Source of the DNA: PALSA-1355 sp031400775 | Lineage (GTDB): Bacteria; Planctomycetota; Planctomycetia; Pirellulales; PALSA-1355 | DNA: 64,000 bases | Assembly: GCA_031400775.1 (NCBI GenBank) | Contig: JANNQN010000055.1 | Location: forward strand, 1-64,000 | Reading direction: 5' to 3' | Part shown: positions 1 through 8,283 of the stretch, piece by piece | Numbering within the stretch: the stretch's first letter is position 1 | Layout: each line of letters begins with the position of its first letter | Position numbers and translations under genes: made by a program | Notes under the pieces: generated by a model | Seen by the model: the letters and a program-made list of their open reading frames with translations, nothing else | The model's database searches: none | What the model was told of the DNA's origin: nothing

Positions 1-468
1 CCTGGCCCACGCAAATAGTTAGGTCCTCCCGACGGATTTTAAGGCTATTGAGGTTTGAAGTTTCAAAGGATCGGGACAATATCTTCGTCTCGGTCTTCGT
101 CTTCTCGGACTTCTTGCGAAGGGTCCCGCGATATTGATTAGCAAATTACATCGACACATTAGCCGCGCCACTCGACTTCGTTGGCGGCTAACGGAAATTA
201 TAGTCCGTAGAGCGAAGTAAAGTAGTCGAAAGCTGAAAAGTTTGCAAAATCAATTTCGCGAAAAGGTCGCATCGATTTTTTTGGGAGCCAGCGCGGCGAA
301 TTCCTGGTTTTGTTCTCGATTGCGACCAGGCGGGCATGCGCTTTGCGGCGCGGGTTGCCGCACAACCGACGGAGAGAAAAGGCCGGGCGAAAATCTGGCG
401 AAAAAAGCTCAAGTTGGCCGCTTCGCTCTCACGACGCGGCGGCTTGCCCCGAGCTTCCGCCCCCCGTC
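1..468. other. Left-edge stretch without a supported gene
   Basis: Nothing recognisable is encoded here. The first 190 bases are richer in A+T than the rest, as intergenic DNA tends to be. Short open frames between 188 and 460 on both strands give low-complexity, Arg/Ser-rich translations with no ribosome binding site or motif. It may hold the 3' end of a transcript or regulatory DNA, but I see no clear promoter or hairpin. Confidence 0.5.
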
Positions 469-663
469 TTACTTAGGGTGCGAGCGCGCGATTTCGTGTG
501 TCGGACTATCGAGCTCGCCTTGCAACTGATCCTGTTCTTGCCACAAGAAAGCGTCCACCGCGTCTTCGAGCATCTCCAAAGTCTCGTATTTTTCGGCTCG
601 AATCAAACGCTTCAGTTGCGCGATTTTGGCCTCGCGGGCGACAGAGTCGGCGGAACGAGTCAT
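469..663 (-). CDS. FlgM C-terminal-like small protein (putative anti-sigma factor)
   Basis: This 64-residue protein has a central stretch (about residues 8-40) that follows the pattern of the sigma-28-binding half of FlgM: charged residues, KIAQLKRLIR, a YET turn, then LEDAVDAFL. FlgM holds the flagellar sigma factor inactive in the cytoplasm. Here the usual disordered N-terminal half is missing and an acidic tail of about 20 residues follows. The start at 663 is chosen over a longer frame because GGAGGT lies 6 bases before this ATG. No flagellar or sigma-28 gene is near, so the partner is unknown. The match is by eye to a short motif. It could be an unrelated helical adaptor. Confidence 0.6.
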   Translation of the reverse strand: MTRSADSVAREAKIAQLKRLIRAEKYETLEMLEDAVDAFLWQEQDQLQGELDSPTHEIARSHPK

Positions 664-825
664 TTTGCACCTCCGGCTTATCCGTAGCGGAGAAATCGCC
701 AAAAATTGCATCCCTCATGGACGCCTCCAGAAGGCGTTCCCACCATGCTAGCAAGATCCGACGAGAATGAAAATTGGCCGCCAGGGATTCCCGCAAAAGC
801 TGCTGGCGGGGCACCCCCAAATGCG

Positions 826-862
826 AAAAACCCACTGCGAATGGCCCATCTTCGCAGCGGGT
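826..862 (-). terminator. Rho-independent terminator after the DUF1080 gene
   Basis: A 12-bp stem with one G.U pair (arms 830-841 and 851-862) and a 9-base loop is followed, reading the minus strand, by a run of T residues. It lies 45 bases beyond the stop of the DUF1080 gene and should end its transcript. Confidence 0.75.
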
Positions 863-906
863 CTTGCGGACTTAGTAATGTGGATAATCTGTCGATACCT
901 GGAATT

Positions 907-1890
907 TTACGACTTCTTTTCCACGACCCAAATATTGCGATAAGTGACCGGGTTTCCGTGGGCCTGTAAGTGGAAGGGGCCCTTGCCGGGCTGCTCCTGG
1001 GGCGCGCCGCCAGGGGTCAGGTTCGGCAATTCGAAATCCTCGAAGATCGTCACGCCGTTGTGCTTGATCGTAACCCGCGCGTTTTTCACTTTCTTGTCCC
1101 CCTCGAAGCGCGCCGCGGTAAAGTCGACGTCGTACGTCTGCCAGGCGAGCGGTGGGAAGCACATGTTCACCGCCGGTTCCTTGATCTGGTAGAAGCCGCC
1201 GCACTCGTTGTTGGCGCCTTCCAGGCCGAAGGAGTCCAACACCTGCAATTCGTAACGGTCTTGCAAATACAGTCCGCTGTTGCCGCGCGCCTGACCCTCG
1301 GCCTTGGGCACGAAGGGCGTGCGAAATTCCAGGTGCAGCGCGAAGTCCTGAAATTCGTCTTTGCTGCGCGTGCCGGCCAGCAGCAAATTGTCTTCCACGA
1401 TTTTGCCATTGGCCCAAGCCGCCGTGCTCGTGCCATCGAAGAGGACCTTAGCGCCCTGGGGCGGCTTCGCGCCCAGCGTGGGGCTCGTGCGGTCCACCTT
1501 GGAGAGCGTGCCCAGCTCGGTTCCGGCCGCATCGAGAACCGTCATCTTGCCGTCAACGATTTTGGCGCTCCCATTGTCGCCCGTGAAGGTAACCTTGCCG
1601 TCTTCCGTGGCGCTGTCCACGCTCAGTTGCATGTCGCCGCGCTTCCATCCGTCGCCGGGCAACCCGCCGAAGTAAAACACGCCGCGGAATTTGCCATCAC
1701 CCAGCGCAATGACCTGCGCGCCGAAGGGGGCGGATTCATCTTGAATCTTCAACTCGCCCTTGTACTCGCCTTGAATCGTATAATCGAGACCCGCCTTGGC
1801 CGGATCAGTGAACGCTTCCGCCCCGGCGGCCCACGACGGCCCGGCCAATGCTCCAACCATCACGATCGCCAATAAAACTCGCCCTAACAT
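907..1890 (-). CDS. Secreted DUF1080 (3-keto-disaccharide hydrolase-like) protein
   Basis: A 327-residue protein with a clear signal peptide (residues 1-21, ending in SWAA). The middle (about 25-140) has no family I recognise. The C-terminal half (about 150-327) is a DUF1080 / 3-keto-disaccharide hydrolase domain, a concanavalin-like jelly roll: it starts at VLFDGTSTAAW and contains LHLEFRTPF, GNSGLYLQDRYELQVLDS and the closing YRNIWV strand. Family members are abundant in planctomycetes and are linked to extracytoplasmic glycan breakdown. The substrate here is not shown. The ATG at 1890 is preceded by AGGAG and begins the signal peptide, so the 42 extra upstream codons are rejected. It lies downstream of the DUF1501 gene but is separated from it by a terminator. 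Confidence 0.88.
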   Translation of the reverse strand: MLGRVLLAIVMVGALAGPSWAAGAEAFTDPAKAGLDYTIQGEYKGELKIQDESAPFGAQVIALGDGKFRGVFYFGGLPGDGWKRGDMQLSVDSATEDGKVTFTGDNGSAKIVDGKMTVLDAAGTELGTLSKVDRTSPTLGAKPPQGAKVLFDGTSTAAWANGKIVEDNLLLAGTRSKDEFQDFALHLEFRTPFVPKAEGQARGNSGLYLQDRYELQVLDSFGLEGANNECGGFYQIKEPAVNMCFPPLAWQTYDVDFTAARFEGDKKVKNARVTIKHNGVTIFEDFELPNLTPGGAPQEQPGKGPFHLQAHGNPVTYRNIWVVEKKS

Positions 1891-2005
1891 GGATGCATCT
1901 CCTGGTTCGTCAAGCTCGTGTGATAAATGCTGGAAGCGGTTATTCTGACCGCCACATTGGGTCGTCGCAAGCGCCCGCGCCGGCGAAAGCGAGAACGGCG
2001 TTTGT

Positions 2006-2038
2006 AAACAAGACAAGCCCGAGAGATCGCTCTCGGGC
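2006..2038 (-). terminator. Rho-independent terminator after the DUF1501 gene
   Basis: A perfect 9-bp stem GCCCGAGAG / CTCTCGGGC (2017-2025 and 2030-2038) with a 4-base ATCG loop is followed on the minus strand by the T-rich tail TTGTCTTGTTT. It lies 31 bases past the DUF1501 stop and separates that gene from the DUF1080 gene. Confidence 0.75.
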
Positions 2039-2069
2039 CTGTCGATTGTTCATCTGGGCGTGCGCTTCG

Positions 2070-3548
2070 TCAAGCAAACAGCTTGCTGACGACTTCCGCC
2101 TTCACCAACTCGCGCGGCTGGTTCAGGTGGTTGTAAACGATCGTGGCCGGATTGATGCCCATGGCATGGTAAATCGTGGCCAATAGCTCGATCGGGTGGA
2201 CCGGATTTTCCAAGGGGGCCGAGGCAGTCGCGTCGGACTTGCCGTACACGAAACCCCGCTTGATGCCGCCGCCGGCAATGCACGCCGTGTAGCAGTAGGG
2301 CCAGTGATCGCGACCGTCATCGTTGTTCGCATTGCCCGAGGTGCTGACGCCCCGTTGCGGGCTGCGGCCAAACTCGCCCACCGCGACGACCAGCGTGTCT
2401 TCGAGCATGCCCCGCTCGTCCAAGTCCGCGATCAATCCCGAAAGGCCGGCGTCGAGCATCGGCGCCGATTGCTTTCGCATCCGATCCGACAAGCCCGTGT
2501 GTACGTCAAACGAGTGGTTGTCCGAGTTGGCCACCTTCGGCCACACGACTTCCACCACGCGCGTGCCCGCCTCGACCAGTCGGCGAGCCAACAGGCAACT
2601 CTGACCAAACGTGTTGCGGCCGTAACGATCGCGAGTCGCGTCGCTCTCCTGCTTCAGGTTGAACGCGTCGCGAGCCCGACCCGAGATGATCAACCCCAAA
2701 GCCTTGTCGTAGTATTCGTTGAGATCGTATTTCGACACCGCCTTATCCACGTCGGGCATGCCCTTGTTGATCAGGTCGCGCAAGCGAGCGCGACGCTCCA
2801 ATCGGGCGGAGGTCACTTCCGGTCGCAGGTTCAAATCGTCGACCGTGATCCGATCCATCTTGGCCATATCCATGTCGTCGCCCGACGGATACAGGTAGTA
2901 AGGATCGAACGCGCGGCCCAGGAACCCGGCTGTGCCACCCTTGCCGACCACGTTGCTCTCTTGCAGCGGCCGGGGCAGCATGACGAACGGCAGCATCGGA
3001 ACCGTCGGCGGCTTGAGGCGGATGATATTGGAACCGAAGGTCGGAAAATCCTTGGGCGTCGGCGGTTCGAGCTGTCCCGACGGGCTGACCTTGTCGGTCG
3101 TGTAGCCGGTGTGAATCTGATAGATCGCCGCGGTGTGATTGAACAGTCCGACCGGCGTGTAGCTCACCGAGCGGATCATCGTCATCTTGTCGTTCACCTG
3201 AGCCAGCTTGGGCATCAGCTCGGTAAAGTTCACGCCCGGCAGCTTGGTGGGGATCTGCTTGAAGACGCTGCGCACGTTGTCGGGCACGTTCTCCTTGGGA
3301 TCCCACAGGTCGAGGTGACTCGGTCCGCCCTGCAGGTAGACCATGATCACGCTTTTGGCTTTGTTCCAGCCCGGTCCGCCGCCCGTGAGCGACTCGGCAT
3401 TGGTGTTCGCGCGGGCTTGCGATTCGAACATCTGGGCCAGGCTCAGTCCTAGCAGCGACGAGCCGCCAACGCGCAGTAAATCGCGCCTGGTCATTCCCAA
3501 TCCGCGGTCGCACAGGTCGTTCGCGAGTTGGCCCGGGATTCTTAGCAT
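2070..3548 (-). CDS. DUF1501 family protein with Tat leader
   Basis: A 492-residue DUF1501 protein, related to the sulfatase/alkaline phosphatase fold and expanded in planctomycetes. A twin-arginine signal is visible (TRRDLLRVGG, Arg21-Arg22, then a hydrophobic stretch), so it is probably exported folded. Family hallmarks include VYLQGGPSHLDLWDPK near residue 75, a TGLSDRMRKQSAPMLD-like segment, VAVGEFGRSP and DGRDHWPYCYT near the C-terminus, where Asp and His residues would bind metal. DUF1501 genes usually pair with DUF1549/DUF1553 genes. This copy stands alone, followed by a terminator. The ATG at 3548 has GGAGG 10 bases upstream. The enzymatic activity of the family is unproven. Confidence 0.9.
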   Translation of the reverse strand: MLRIPGQLANDLCDRGLGMTRRDLLRVGGSSLLGLSLAQMFESQARANTNAESLTGGGPGWNKAKSVIMVYLQGGPSHLDLWDPKENVPDNVRSVFKQIPTKLPGVNFTELMPKLAQVNDKMTMIRSVSYTPVGLFNHTAAIYQIHTGYTTDKVSPSGQLEPPTPKDFPTFGSNIIRLKPPTVPMLPFVMLPRPLQESNVVGKGGTAGFLGRAFDPYYLYPSGDDMDMAKMDRITVDDLNLRPEVTSARLERRARLRDLINKGMPDVDKAVSKYDLNEYYDKALGLIISGRARDAFNLKQESDATRDRYGRNTFGQSCLLARRLVEAGTRVVEVVWPKVANSDNHSFDVHTGLSDRMRKQSAPMLDAGLSGLIADLDERGMLEDTLVVAVGEFGRSPQRGVSTSGNANNDDGRDHWPYCYTACIAGGGIKRGFVYGKSDATASAPLENPVHPIELLATIYHAMGINPATIVYNHLNQPRELVKAEVVSKLFA

Positions 3549-3662
3549 CGTTTGGCGCCTCCGGTGAAAAAACCGATCAAGCGGTGGGGGTGGGAACCAG
3601 GATGGACCGCGCGGGTGCGCAGCTTGTCCAAGGCTCAAGTCCCCGAGAGCTGCACGCTCGCC

Positions 3663-3692
3663 AGTATAATGGCCTCGAGCGTCAAAAGTCAA
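3663..3692 (-). promoter_or_regulatory. Putative sigma-70 promoter for the DUF1501 gene
   Basis: On the minus strand TTGACT (3692-3687) and TATACT (3668-3663) are separated by 18 bases, close to the vegetative consensus. It would give a leader of about 110 bases before the ATG at 3548. Confidence 0.5.
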
Positions 3693-3796
3693 TCTACGAG
3701 AGGGGCGGTTGCGGCTGGGGCACTGGGCGGCTTCAAGAGCCGATTGTGCCGGCCTTTAGGAACACGGAGGGTCTGCCGCCAACATCGCGTGGCTGC

Positions 3797-5584
3797 CTAC
3801 GGTGTGGCGCTCGCGGCCACGGCACCCTTTTGCTTTTCCCACCAGCGGGTCACGTCCTGACGGTCGCGGTCGGTTGAAAACCGAAAGCCGACGAATCGCA
3901 GCTTTTCCGTGGCCGTCTCGCCGGTCGGCTCCAACCCGAAGGGCCGCGTCGAGGCCCCGTGCCGGTTCAATAGCATGGCCGCGGCGCTGGCGCCCAACTC
4001 CGGCGGAACTTCCAGATTGCTCACCAGCGGCGTCTTCAGGTCCACCAGCCTGGCCAGCCAATCGTCCACGCCCGGCCACGGATCGCGTTCCGCAATCGTC
4101 AGGGCCGCGATCCATGCGATCTGGTAGGGGCTTTCATACGTCGGCTCGAGGCGTCCCGAGCGGGCAAGCTCCTCCAGCGCCGGCACGGCCTCGCGCGTGC
4201 CCGCGCGAGCCATCATGTGGCAGAGCCCGCCGTGCACCGTCAACTGGCCTTGTAGCTCGGTGTTGGTCGTGACGAGCGGACGATTCGGCACCGTGCGAAA
4301 ATACGCTCCGACGAAGGTCGAAGCGATGCGCGGATCGAGCTGCGCTAGGAGCACCACTTGTTGCTCGCTGAGCACGGACTGTCGGGCGACGAAGTCGTCG
4401 AGAGTCCGCCCGCTGATCTCACGCAAGCGCAACGCCTCGTCGCGCTGAACCTGATATTCGAACGCCAAACGCCGCCTGGGCGTGGGCAGATTCGTAAGAT
4501 GAAACATCACTTCCTGCGTGGCCTCGGGGTGCGGAATTGCCATCCGCACGGGATAGTCCCCCTCGTTCAACGAATTGCCACTAACGCAATGGGCCGTGGT
4601 CTCATCGATGCGGTCGAAATGTGTCGCATGCTGCGCCATTTCGTTGAACTGCGGCAACCCGACAATCAAGTACTGCACCGTCTTGTGCTGTCGATGCTCC
4701 CAGTTTCCCAATTCGTGCCCCCACACTTCGGCTGCCATCGCCGGCTTGGAGAAATCCACGATTTGCCGCAGCGTGGCCGTGACGTTCTCGTCCGCGGCGG
4801 CGATGCGCCGCTCCAAGGTCGCCAATACGCGCGGCCGCACCTCGTCGCGGGCCGTGGCATCCAGCAGTTCGCGCTCGGCCAGGTCGCGCCGAAATCGACC
4901 GAGCGAATCGGTCTCATCGATTTCGGCCAGACTGTCGACCCAAGCATTGATTTGTTCGTCCGATATCGCCGGCAACGGCACGCTGGCCGGATCGGCCAGC
5001 AGCCAGGCGCGACGAGCGTCGTCCAAGAGCGGCTCCAACTCGCGGCGCCCCGTGGCCGTTAGTCCGGGGGCCGATGCGCGCTGTTTGAGCTCGATCCACA
5101 ATGGACTGATCAGCTCGACCGATTGGAACATCAGTCGGATTCTTCGTTGCGCGCTGTCGCGCTCGGCCGACGAATCGCTATTCAATCGATCCAACAGCGG
5201 CACGATCTCGCTGGCCAGTGGTTTGTCCACGGCCGGCGGCAGCGGCGATTCGGGCAGGCCCTTGGCCAAAGCCTCGACTCGTGCGCGCACTTCGAACGAT
5301 GTGTCGGGCGCGTGAAGAATTCGCACCAGGCGGCCCGATAGAAACGAAGCCAGTCGAGGTTCCTCGATCCACCGCTCCAGCCGTTGCTGGGCCTTGCCGC
5401 GTTTGGAAAAGTCTTCGTCGTCAAGCGCCGCCAGTGTCCGATCGATTTCATCCGCCGTCGCCGGCGCTAGCACTTCGGCGGAGTCCGGCGATGCAGGCTC
5501 GGCCGCGGTGGCAATCCACCAACCACAAAGCACGAGCGCCAGCCCCAGTGCAATCTCTCGGCGGAATGGGCGGGGCAGGATCAT
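3797..5584 (-). CDS. Large secreted helical protein of unknown function
   Basis: A protein of about 595 residues that I do not recognise. It begins with a signal peptide-like segment (MILPRPFRREIALGLALVLCG, cut near ATAAEP). The following 200 residues are helical and rich in Ala, Leu, Arg and Glu, with spacing like HEAT/ARM repeats; a second Ala/Leu-rich helical part lies at about 430-560. No catalytic motif is evident. The ATG at 5584 gives the best signal peptide but has no Shine-Dalgarno. An ATG at 5641 lies 7 bases after a TATAGT hexamer and could be a leaderless start with a longer N-terminal region. It is divergent from the C25 peptidase gene. Most likely a planctomycete-specific periplasmic scaffold, but this is a guess. 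Confidence 0.75.
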   Translation of the reverse strand: MILPRPFRREIALGLALVLCGWWIATAAEPASPDSAEVLAPATADEIDRTLAALDDEDFSKRGKAQQRLERWIEEPRLASFLSGRLVRILHAPDTSFEVRARVEALAKGLPESPLPPAVDKPLASEIVPLLDRLNSDSSAERDSAQRRIRLMFQSVELISPLWIELKQRASAPGLTATGRRELEPLLDDARRAWLLADPASVPLPAISDEQINAWVDSLAEIDETDSLGRFRRDLAERELLDATARDEVRPRVLATLERRIAAADENVTATLRQIVDFSKPAMAAEVWGHELGNWEHRQHKTVQYLIVGLPQFNEMAQHATHFDRIDETTAHCVSGNSLNEGDYPVRMAIPHPEATQEVMFHLTNLPTPRRRLAFEYQVQRDEALRLREISGRTLDDFVARQSVLSEQQVVLLAQLDPRIASTFVGAYFRTVPNRPLVTTNTELQGQLTVHGGLCHMMARAGTREAVPALEELARSGRLEPTYESPYQIAWIAALTIAERDPWPGVDDWLARLVDLKTPLVSNLEVPPELGASAAAMLLNRHGASTRPFGLEPTGETATEKLRFVGFRFSTDRDRQDVTRWWEKQKGAVAASATP

Positions 5585-5786
5585 GCCGTCACGCAATCGG
5601 GATGGCGTGCCAAGGGGGAAGAGGCGACTATGGGAGCCCATTCTTCCCACTATAGTTAAAACCGCTGGCTGATGCTAACTGAAGTTGACTGATTCCGACC
5701 GCTGGCGCGCGATCGGTCTGGTTCGGAAATTGACTCTTGCGATAGACTTCCGGCGAATTCAATCAACCGCCCGAGGGAAAATCGCC

Positions 5787-7370
5787 ATGCAGTCCGCGCT
5801 TCTGGTCTGGATGCTCTGCGTGGCTCCTGATGCAGCGGTCGACACGGCCGTCGTTTGCCCGTTGGAATTTAGTGAAGCGCTCGCGCCGTGGATCGCTCAC
5901 CGGCAGGCCCAGGGTCGGCGGATCGGGCTGGTTTCGAATCTGAAATCCCCCGCCGAGTTGCGAGCCGAGATTCGACGGTTGGCTCGCGGAGGAACGCTGC
6001 GCTATCTGGTGCTGGTTGGCGATGCCGATCCGGCCATGTCGGCCGACCGAGCGGTGCGCCGGCGCTCAGTGCCCGCCCATCATTCGCGGGCCGTGATTAA
6101 CGTGCGCTACGGCTCGACGAGCGAAATTGCGACCGACAACTGGTATGCCGACTTGGACGACGACCACACGCCCGAATTGGCCGTGGGCCGGATTCCCAGC
6201 GACTCGGCCGAGGAACTGACGGCGATGGTGCGGAAGATCCTGGATTACGAGAACTCGCAGGATTTCGGCACGTGGCGGCGGCAAGTGAATTTCGTGGCTG
6301 GCCTGGGAGGATTTGGCGCGGTGGCCGACGCCGTGATGGAAGCGGCGGCCAAGTCGCTTATTGGCGAGGGCGTGCCGGCGGCCTATTCGACCTCGATGAC
6401 GTATGGCAGTTGGCAGAGCCCCTACTGCCCCGACCCGCGACAGTTTCAGCAAGTGACCATCGAGCGGCTCAATGAGGGGAGCTTGTTCTGGGTGTATATG
6501 GGGCATGGCCGCCAGCGGGCGGTCGACGAAGTGATGGTGCCGGGCGCGACGTATCCGATACTTTCGAGCGACGAGGCCTGCCAACTCGCATGTCGCCGCG
6601 GCGCGCCGATCGCCTGCCTGCTGGCCTGTTATAGCGGCGCCTACGATCAGCCCAGCGACTGTCTGGCCGAGGACCTGTTGCGCTGTTCGGGCGGGCCCGT
6701 GGCCGTGCTGTGTGGCTCGCGAGTGACGATGCCCTATGCCATGAGCGTGATGGGGTCGGAGTTGCTCAGGGCCTGCTTCACCGAGCACGCGGAATGTCTG
6801 GGAGATGCGCTACTGACGGCGAAACGGAGGATGATGAACGACGACGGCACGAGCCGTCACCGCGCCGCGCTCGACGCCACGGCCAAGGCGCTCAGTCCGA
6901 ACGCGAGTGAGCTGCAAGCCGAGCTTGCCGAGCATCTCGATCTGTTCAATCTGCTGGGGGATCCGTTGTTGCGAATCGCGTATCCTCACAAACTGGAGTT
7001 GAAGATCGACGACGACGCCATCGCCGGCAGCACGCTAGCCGTGGCGATTTCATCGCCCGTGGATGGCATCGCCACGATGGAGTTGGCCGTCCGCCGCGAC
7101 CGACTCACGTTTCAGCCGCCCCGCCGCGGGCGCTACGATCCGGCGGCGCTCGACGACTATCGGGCCGTCTACGAGCGGGCCAATCAGCCCACGCTGTCCG
7201 CAGCCCGCTTCCAACTGGCCAAGGGGAATTCGGTCGCACGCGTGTCGATTCCCACCGCAGCCGACGGCGTCTGCCACGTGCGAGTTTTCGTGGAAGGATC
7301 GGCCGCATGCGCAGCCGGCGCGGCCGAGGTGCGTGTGCAAGCGGCGCGAACGGCGGCCAAAGTCCGTTAA
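5787..7370 (+). CDS. Secreted C25 (gingipain-like) cysteine peptidase
   Basis: A 527-residue protein with a short hydrophobic N-terminus (LLVWMLCVAPDAA). Residues about 25-400 form a C25 caspase-like peptidase domain: DADPAMSADR, the DNWYADLDDDHTPELAVGRIP segment, the catalytic His240 in VYMGHGRQR and the catalytic Cys281 in LLACYSGAYD. Gingipains cleave after Arg or Lys outside the cell. The C-terminal 130 residues (about 400-527) are beta-rich, compatible with an Ig-like domain following the peptidase, as in gingipains. No prodomain or type IX sorting signal is evident. GAGGG lies 9 bases before the ATG at 5787, which excludes 34 upstream codons. Cleavage specificity cannot be read from the sequence. 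Confidence 0.85.
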   Translation: MQSALLVWMLCVAPDAAVDTAVVCPLEFSEALAPWIAHRQAQGRRIGLVSNLKSPAELRAEIRRLARGGTLRYLVLVGDADPAMSADRAVRRRSVPAHHSRAVINVRYGSTSEIATDNWYADLDDDHTPELAVGRIPSDSAEELTAMVRKILDYENSQDFGTWRRQVNFVAGLGGFGAVADAVMEAAAKSLIGEGVPAAYSTSMTYGSWQSPYCPDPRQFQQVTIERLNEGSLFWVYMGHGRQRAVDEVMVPGATYPILSSDEACQLACRRGAPIACLLACYSGAYDQPSDCLAEDLLRCSGGPVAVLCGSRVTMPYAMSVMGSELLRACFTEHAECLGDALLTAKRRMMNDDGTSRHRAALDATAKALSPNASELQAELAEHLDLFNLLGDPLLRIAYPHKLELKIDDDAIAGSTLAVAISSPVDGIATMELAVRRDRLTFQPPRRGRYDPAALDDYRAVYERANQPTLSAARFQLAKGNSVARVSIPTAADGVCHVRVFVEGSAACAAGAAEVRVQAARTAAKVR

Positions 7371-7527
7371 TTGCTGGGCGCGGCTGGCGGCCAATTCTCT
7401 CAGTGCGCGCGCAAAACCAACCGCAATGTGTGTGCGCCGTCTTGGGTGGCCCAATCCTTAGGGGATGGCGCCGGCACAGTGCGGTTGGTAAAAACGAAAC
7501 TCTCGGGTTTTCGAAGCGTTTTGCCCG

Positions 7528-7704
7528 TTACCAGGAAAAACGCTTGTTCCGCCGACGGTGAATACCGTTATGCACGGCCGGACGGCTTGTACGGGAGTAC
7601 TGCATCTTGCGGTCGCGGGCAGTCTTGTCCTTGCCGCCGCGCCGTTCCGATTCGACCTGGTAGTCGATCTCGTGTTCCTGGGTGTAGCTGTTCGCCAGAT
7701 TCAT
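7528..7704 (-). CDS. 58-residue basic small protein ending in RRRNKRFSW
   Basis: A short gene with a strong ribosome binding site (GAGGAA, 7 bases before the ATG at 7704) and stop TAA at 7530-7528. The translation starts MNLANSYTQEHEIDYQVE, then becomes strongly basic (ERRGGKDKTARDRK) and ends GIHRRRNKRFSW. The acidic/aromatic start and the Arg/Lys-rich tail suggest a nucleic-acid or ribosome partner, but no family is assigned. I have the impression that similar basic tails occur in other planctomycete small proteins, which I cannot confirm here. It lies downstream of, and on the same strand as, the receiver-like gene (63 bases between), so the two may be co-transcribed. Confidence 0.7.
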   Translation of the reverse strand: MNLANSYTQEHEIDYQVESERRGGKDKTARDRKMQYSRTSRPAVHNGIHRRRNKRFSW

Positions 7705-7767
7705 GGTGTTCCTCGCTTTGGGATTGGGTCCCGACTGAAGTCCTGAGTTGCGTTGATGAACACGTAC

Positions 7768-8283
7768 TTAGTGAGGTTTGCGCTGTGAAATTGATTGCTC
7801 GGCGCCGCGCGGCGCGCCGGTTGATTTCGAAAGTCGTTCGGCAATGTGGCGAGCTTCTCCGCACAGCAGCGCGAGATTGTTGCTATCCAACACGCCGGGC
7901 AGGTACAGCCACGCGCCCAATTGGCGTACCCAAACTTCTTCCTCGACTTCACCTTCGTTGCCACAAACGATCAGCAGCAGTCCGCTGGTCCTTGTGATGC
8001 TTTCCACGATCGGCCGAAAGGCTTCGGCCGCCTCGGCCTCGAGATCGACGATCGCCAACTGCACGAGCGATCGAGCGATGAAGGCCAATGCCGTGGCGGC
8101 ATCGGCACAGGGAAACGTCTTCCATCCGCCGTCGGCCGCCGCACGATCGAACATCTCGCGACGCTGGGCGTCGGCCGAAACGATCAAACACTGCAGCGTG
8201 CCGACCGGCTTTGCGACCCGTTTGGCGAACCGCAGTTGAATCTGCGAGCCCGGGGTCAGAGTCTTGGCATCTTGATATGGCAT
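7768..8283 (-). CDS. Degenerate response-regulator receiver-like protein
   Basis: A protein of 171 residues. Residues about 25-145 show the alternating strand/helix pattern of a CheY-like receiver: TLQCLIVSADAQRREMF (strand 1), QLAIVDLEAEAAEAF (strand 3, with an Asp in the phosphoacceptor position), SGLLLIVCGNEGE (strand 4) and GAWLYLPGVLDSN (strand 5). The acidic pair after strand 1 is reduced to one Asp, the conserved Thr/Ser after strand 4 is Cys, and the Lys-Pro of strand 5 is Leu-Pro, so normal phosphotransfer is doubtful. No output domain follows. The ATG at 8283 lacks a Shine-Dalgarno; an ATG at 8367 has AAGGAA 8 bases upstream and would add 28 residues. The sigma-54 activator gene lies 0.9 kb upstream on the same strand. 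Confidence 0.65.
   Translation of the reverse strand: MPYQDAKTLTPGSQIQLRFAKRVAKPVGTLQCLIVSADAQRREMFDRAAADGGWKTFPCADAATALAFIARSLVQLAIVDLEAEAAEAFRPIVESITRTSGLLLIVCGNEGEVEEEVWVRQLGAWLYLPGVLDSNNLALLCGEARHIAERLSKSTGAPRGAEQSISQRKPH

Noticed and set aside
3574..3690. A GC-rich segment that looked like a candidate structured RNA (SRP-type).
   Set aside because: The conserved GGAAGG-type loop and symmetric helices of SRP RNA are missing. The A+T-rich end fits a promoter for the DUF1501 gene instead.
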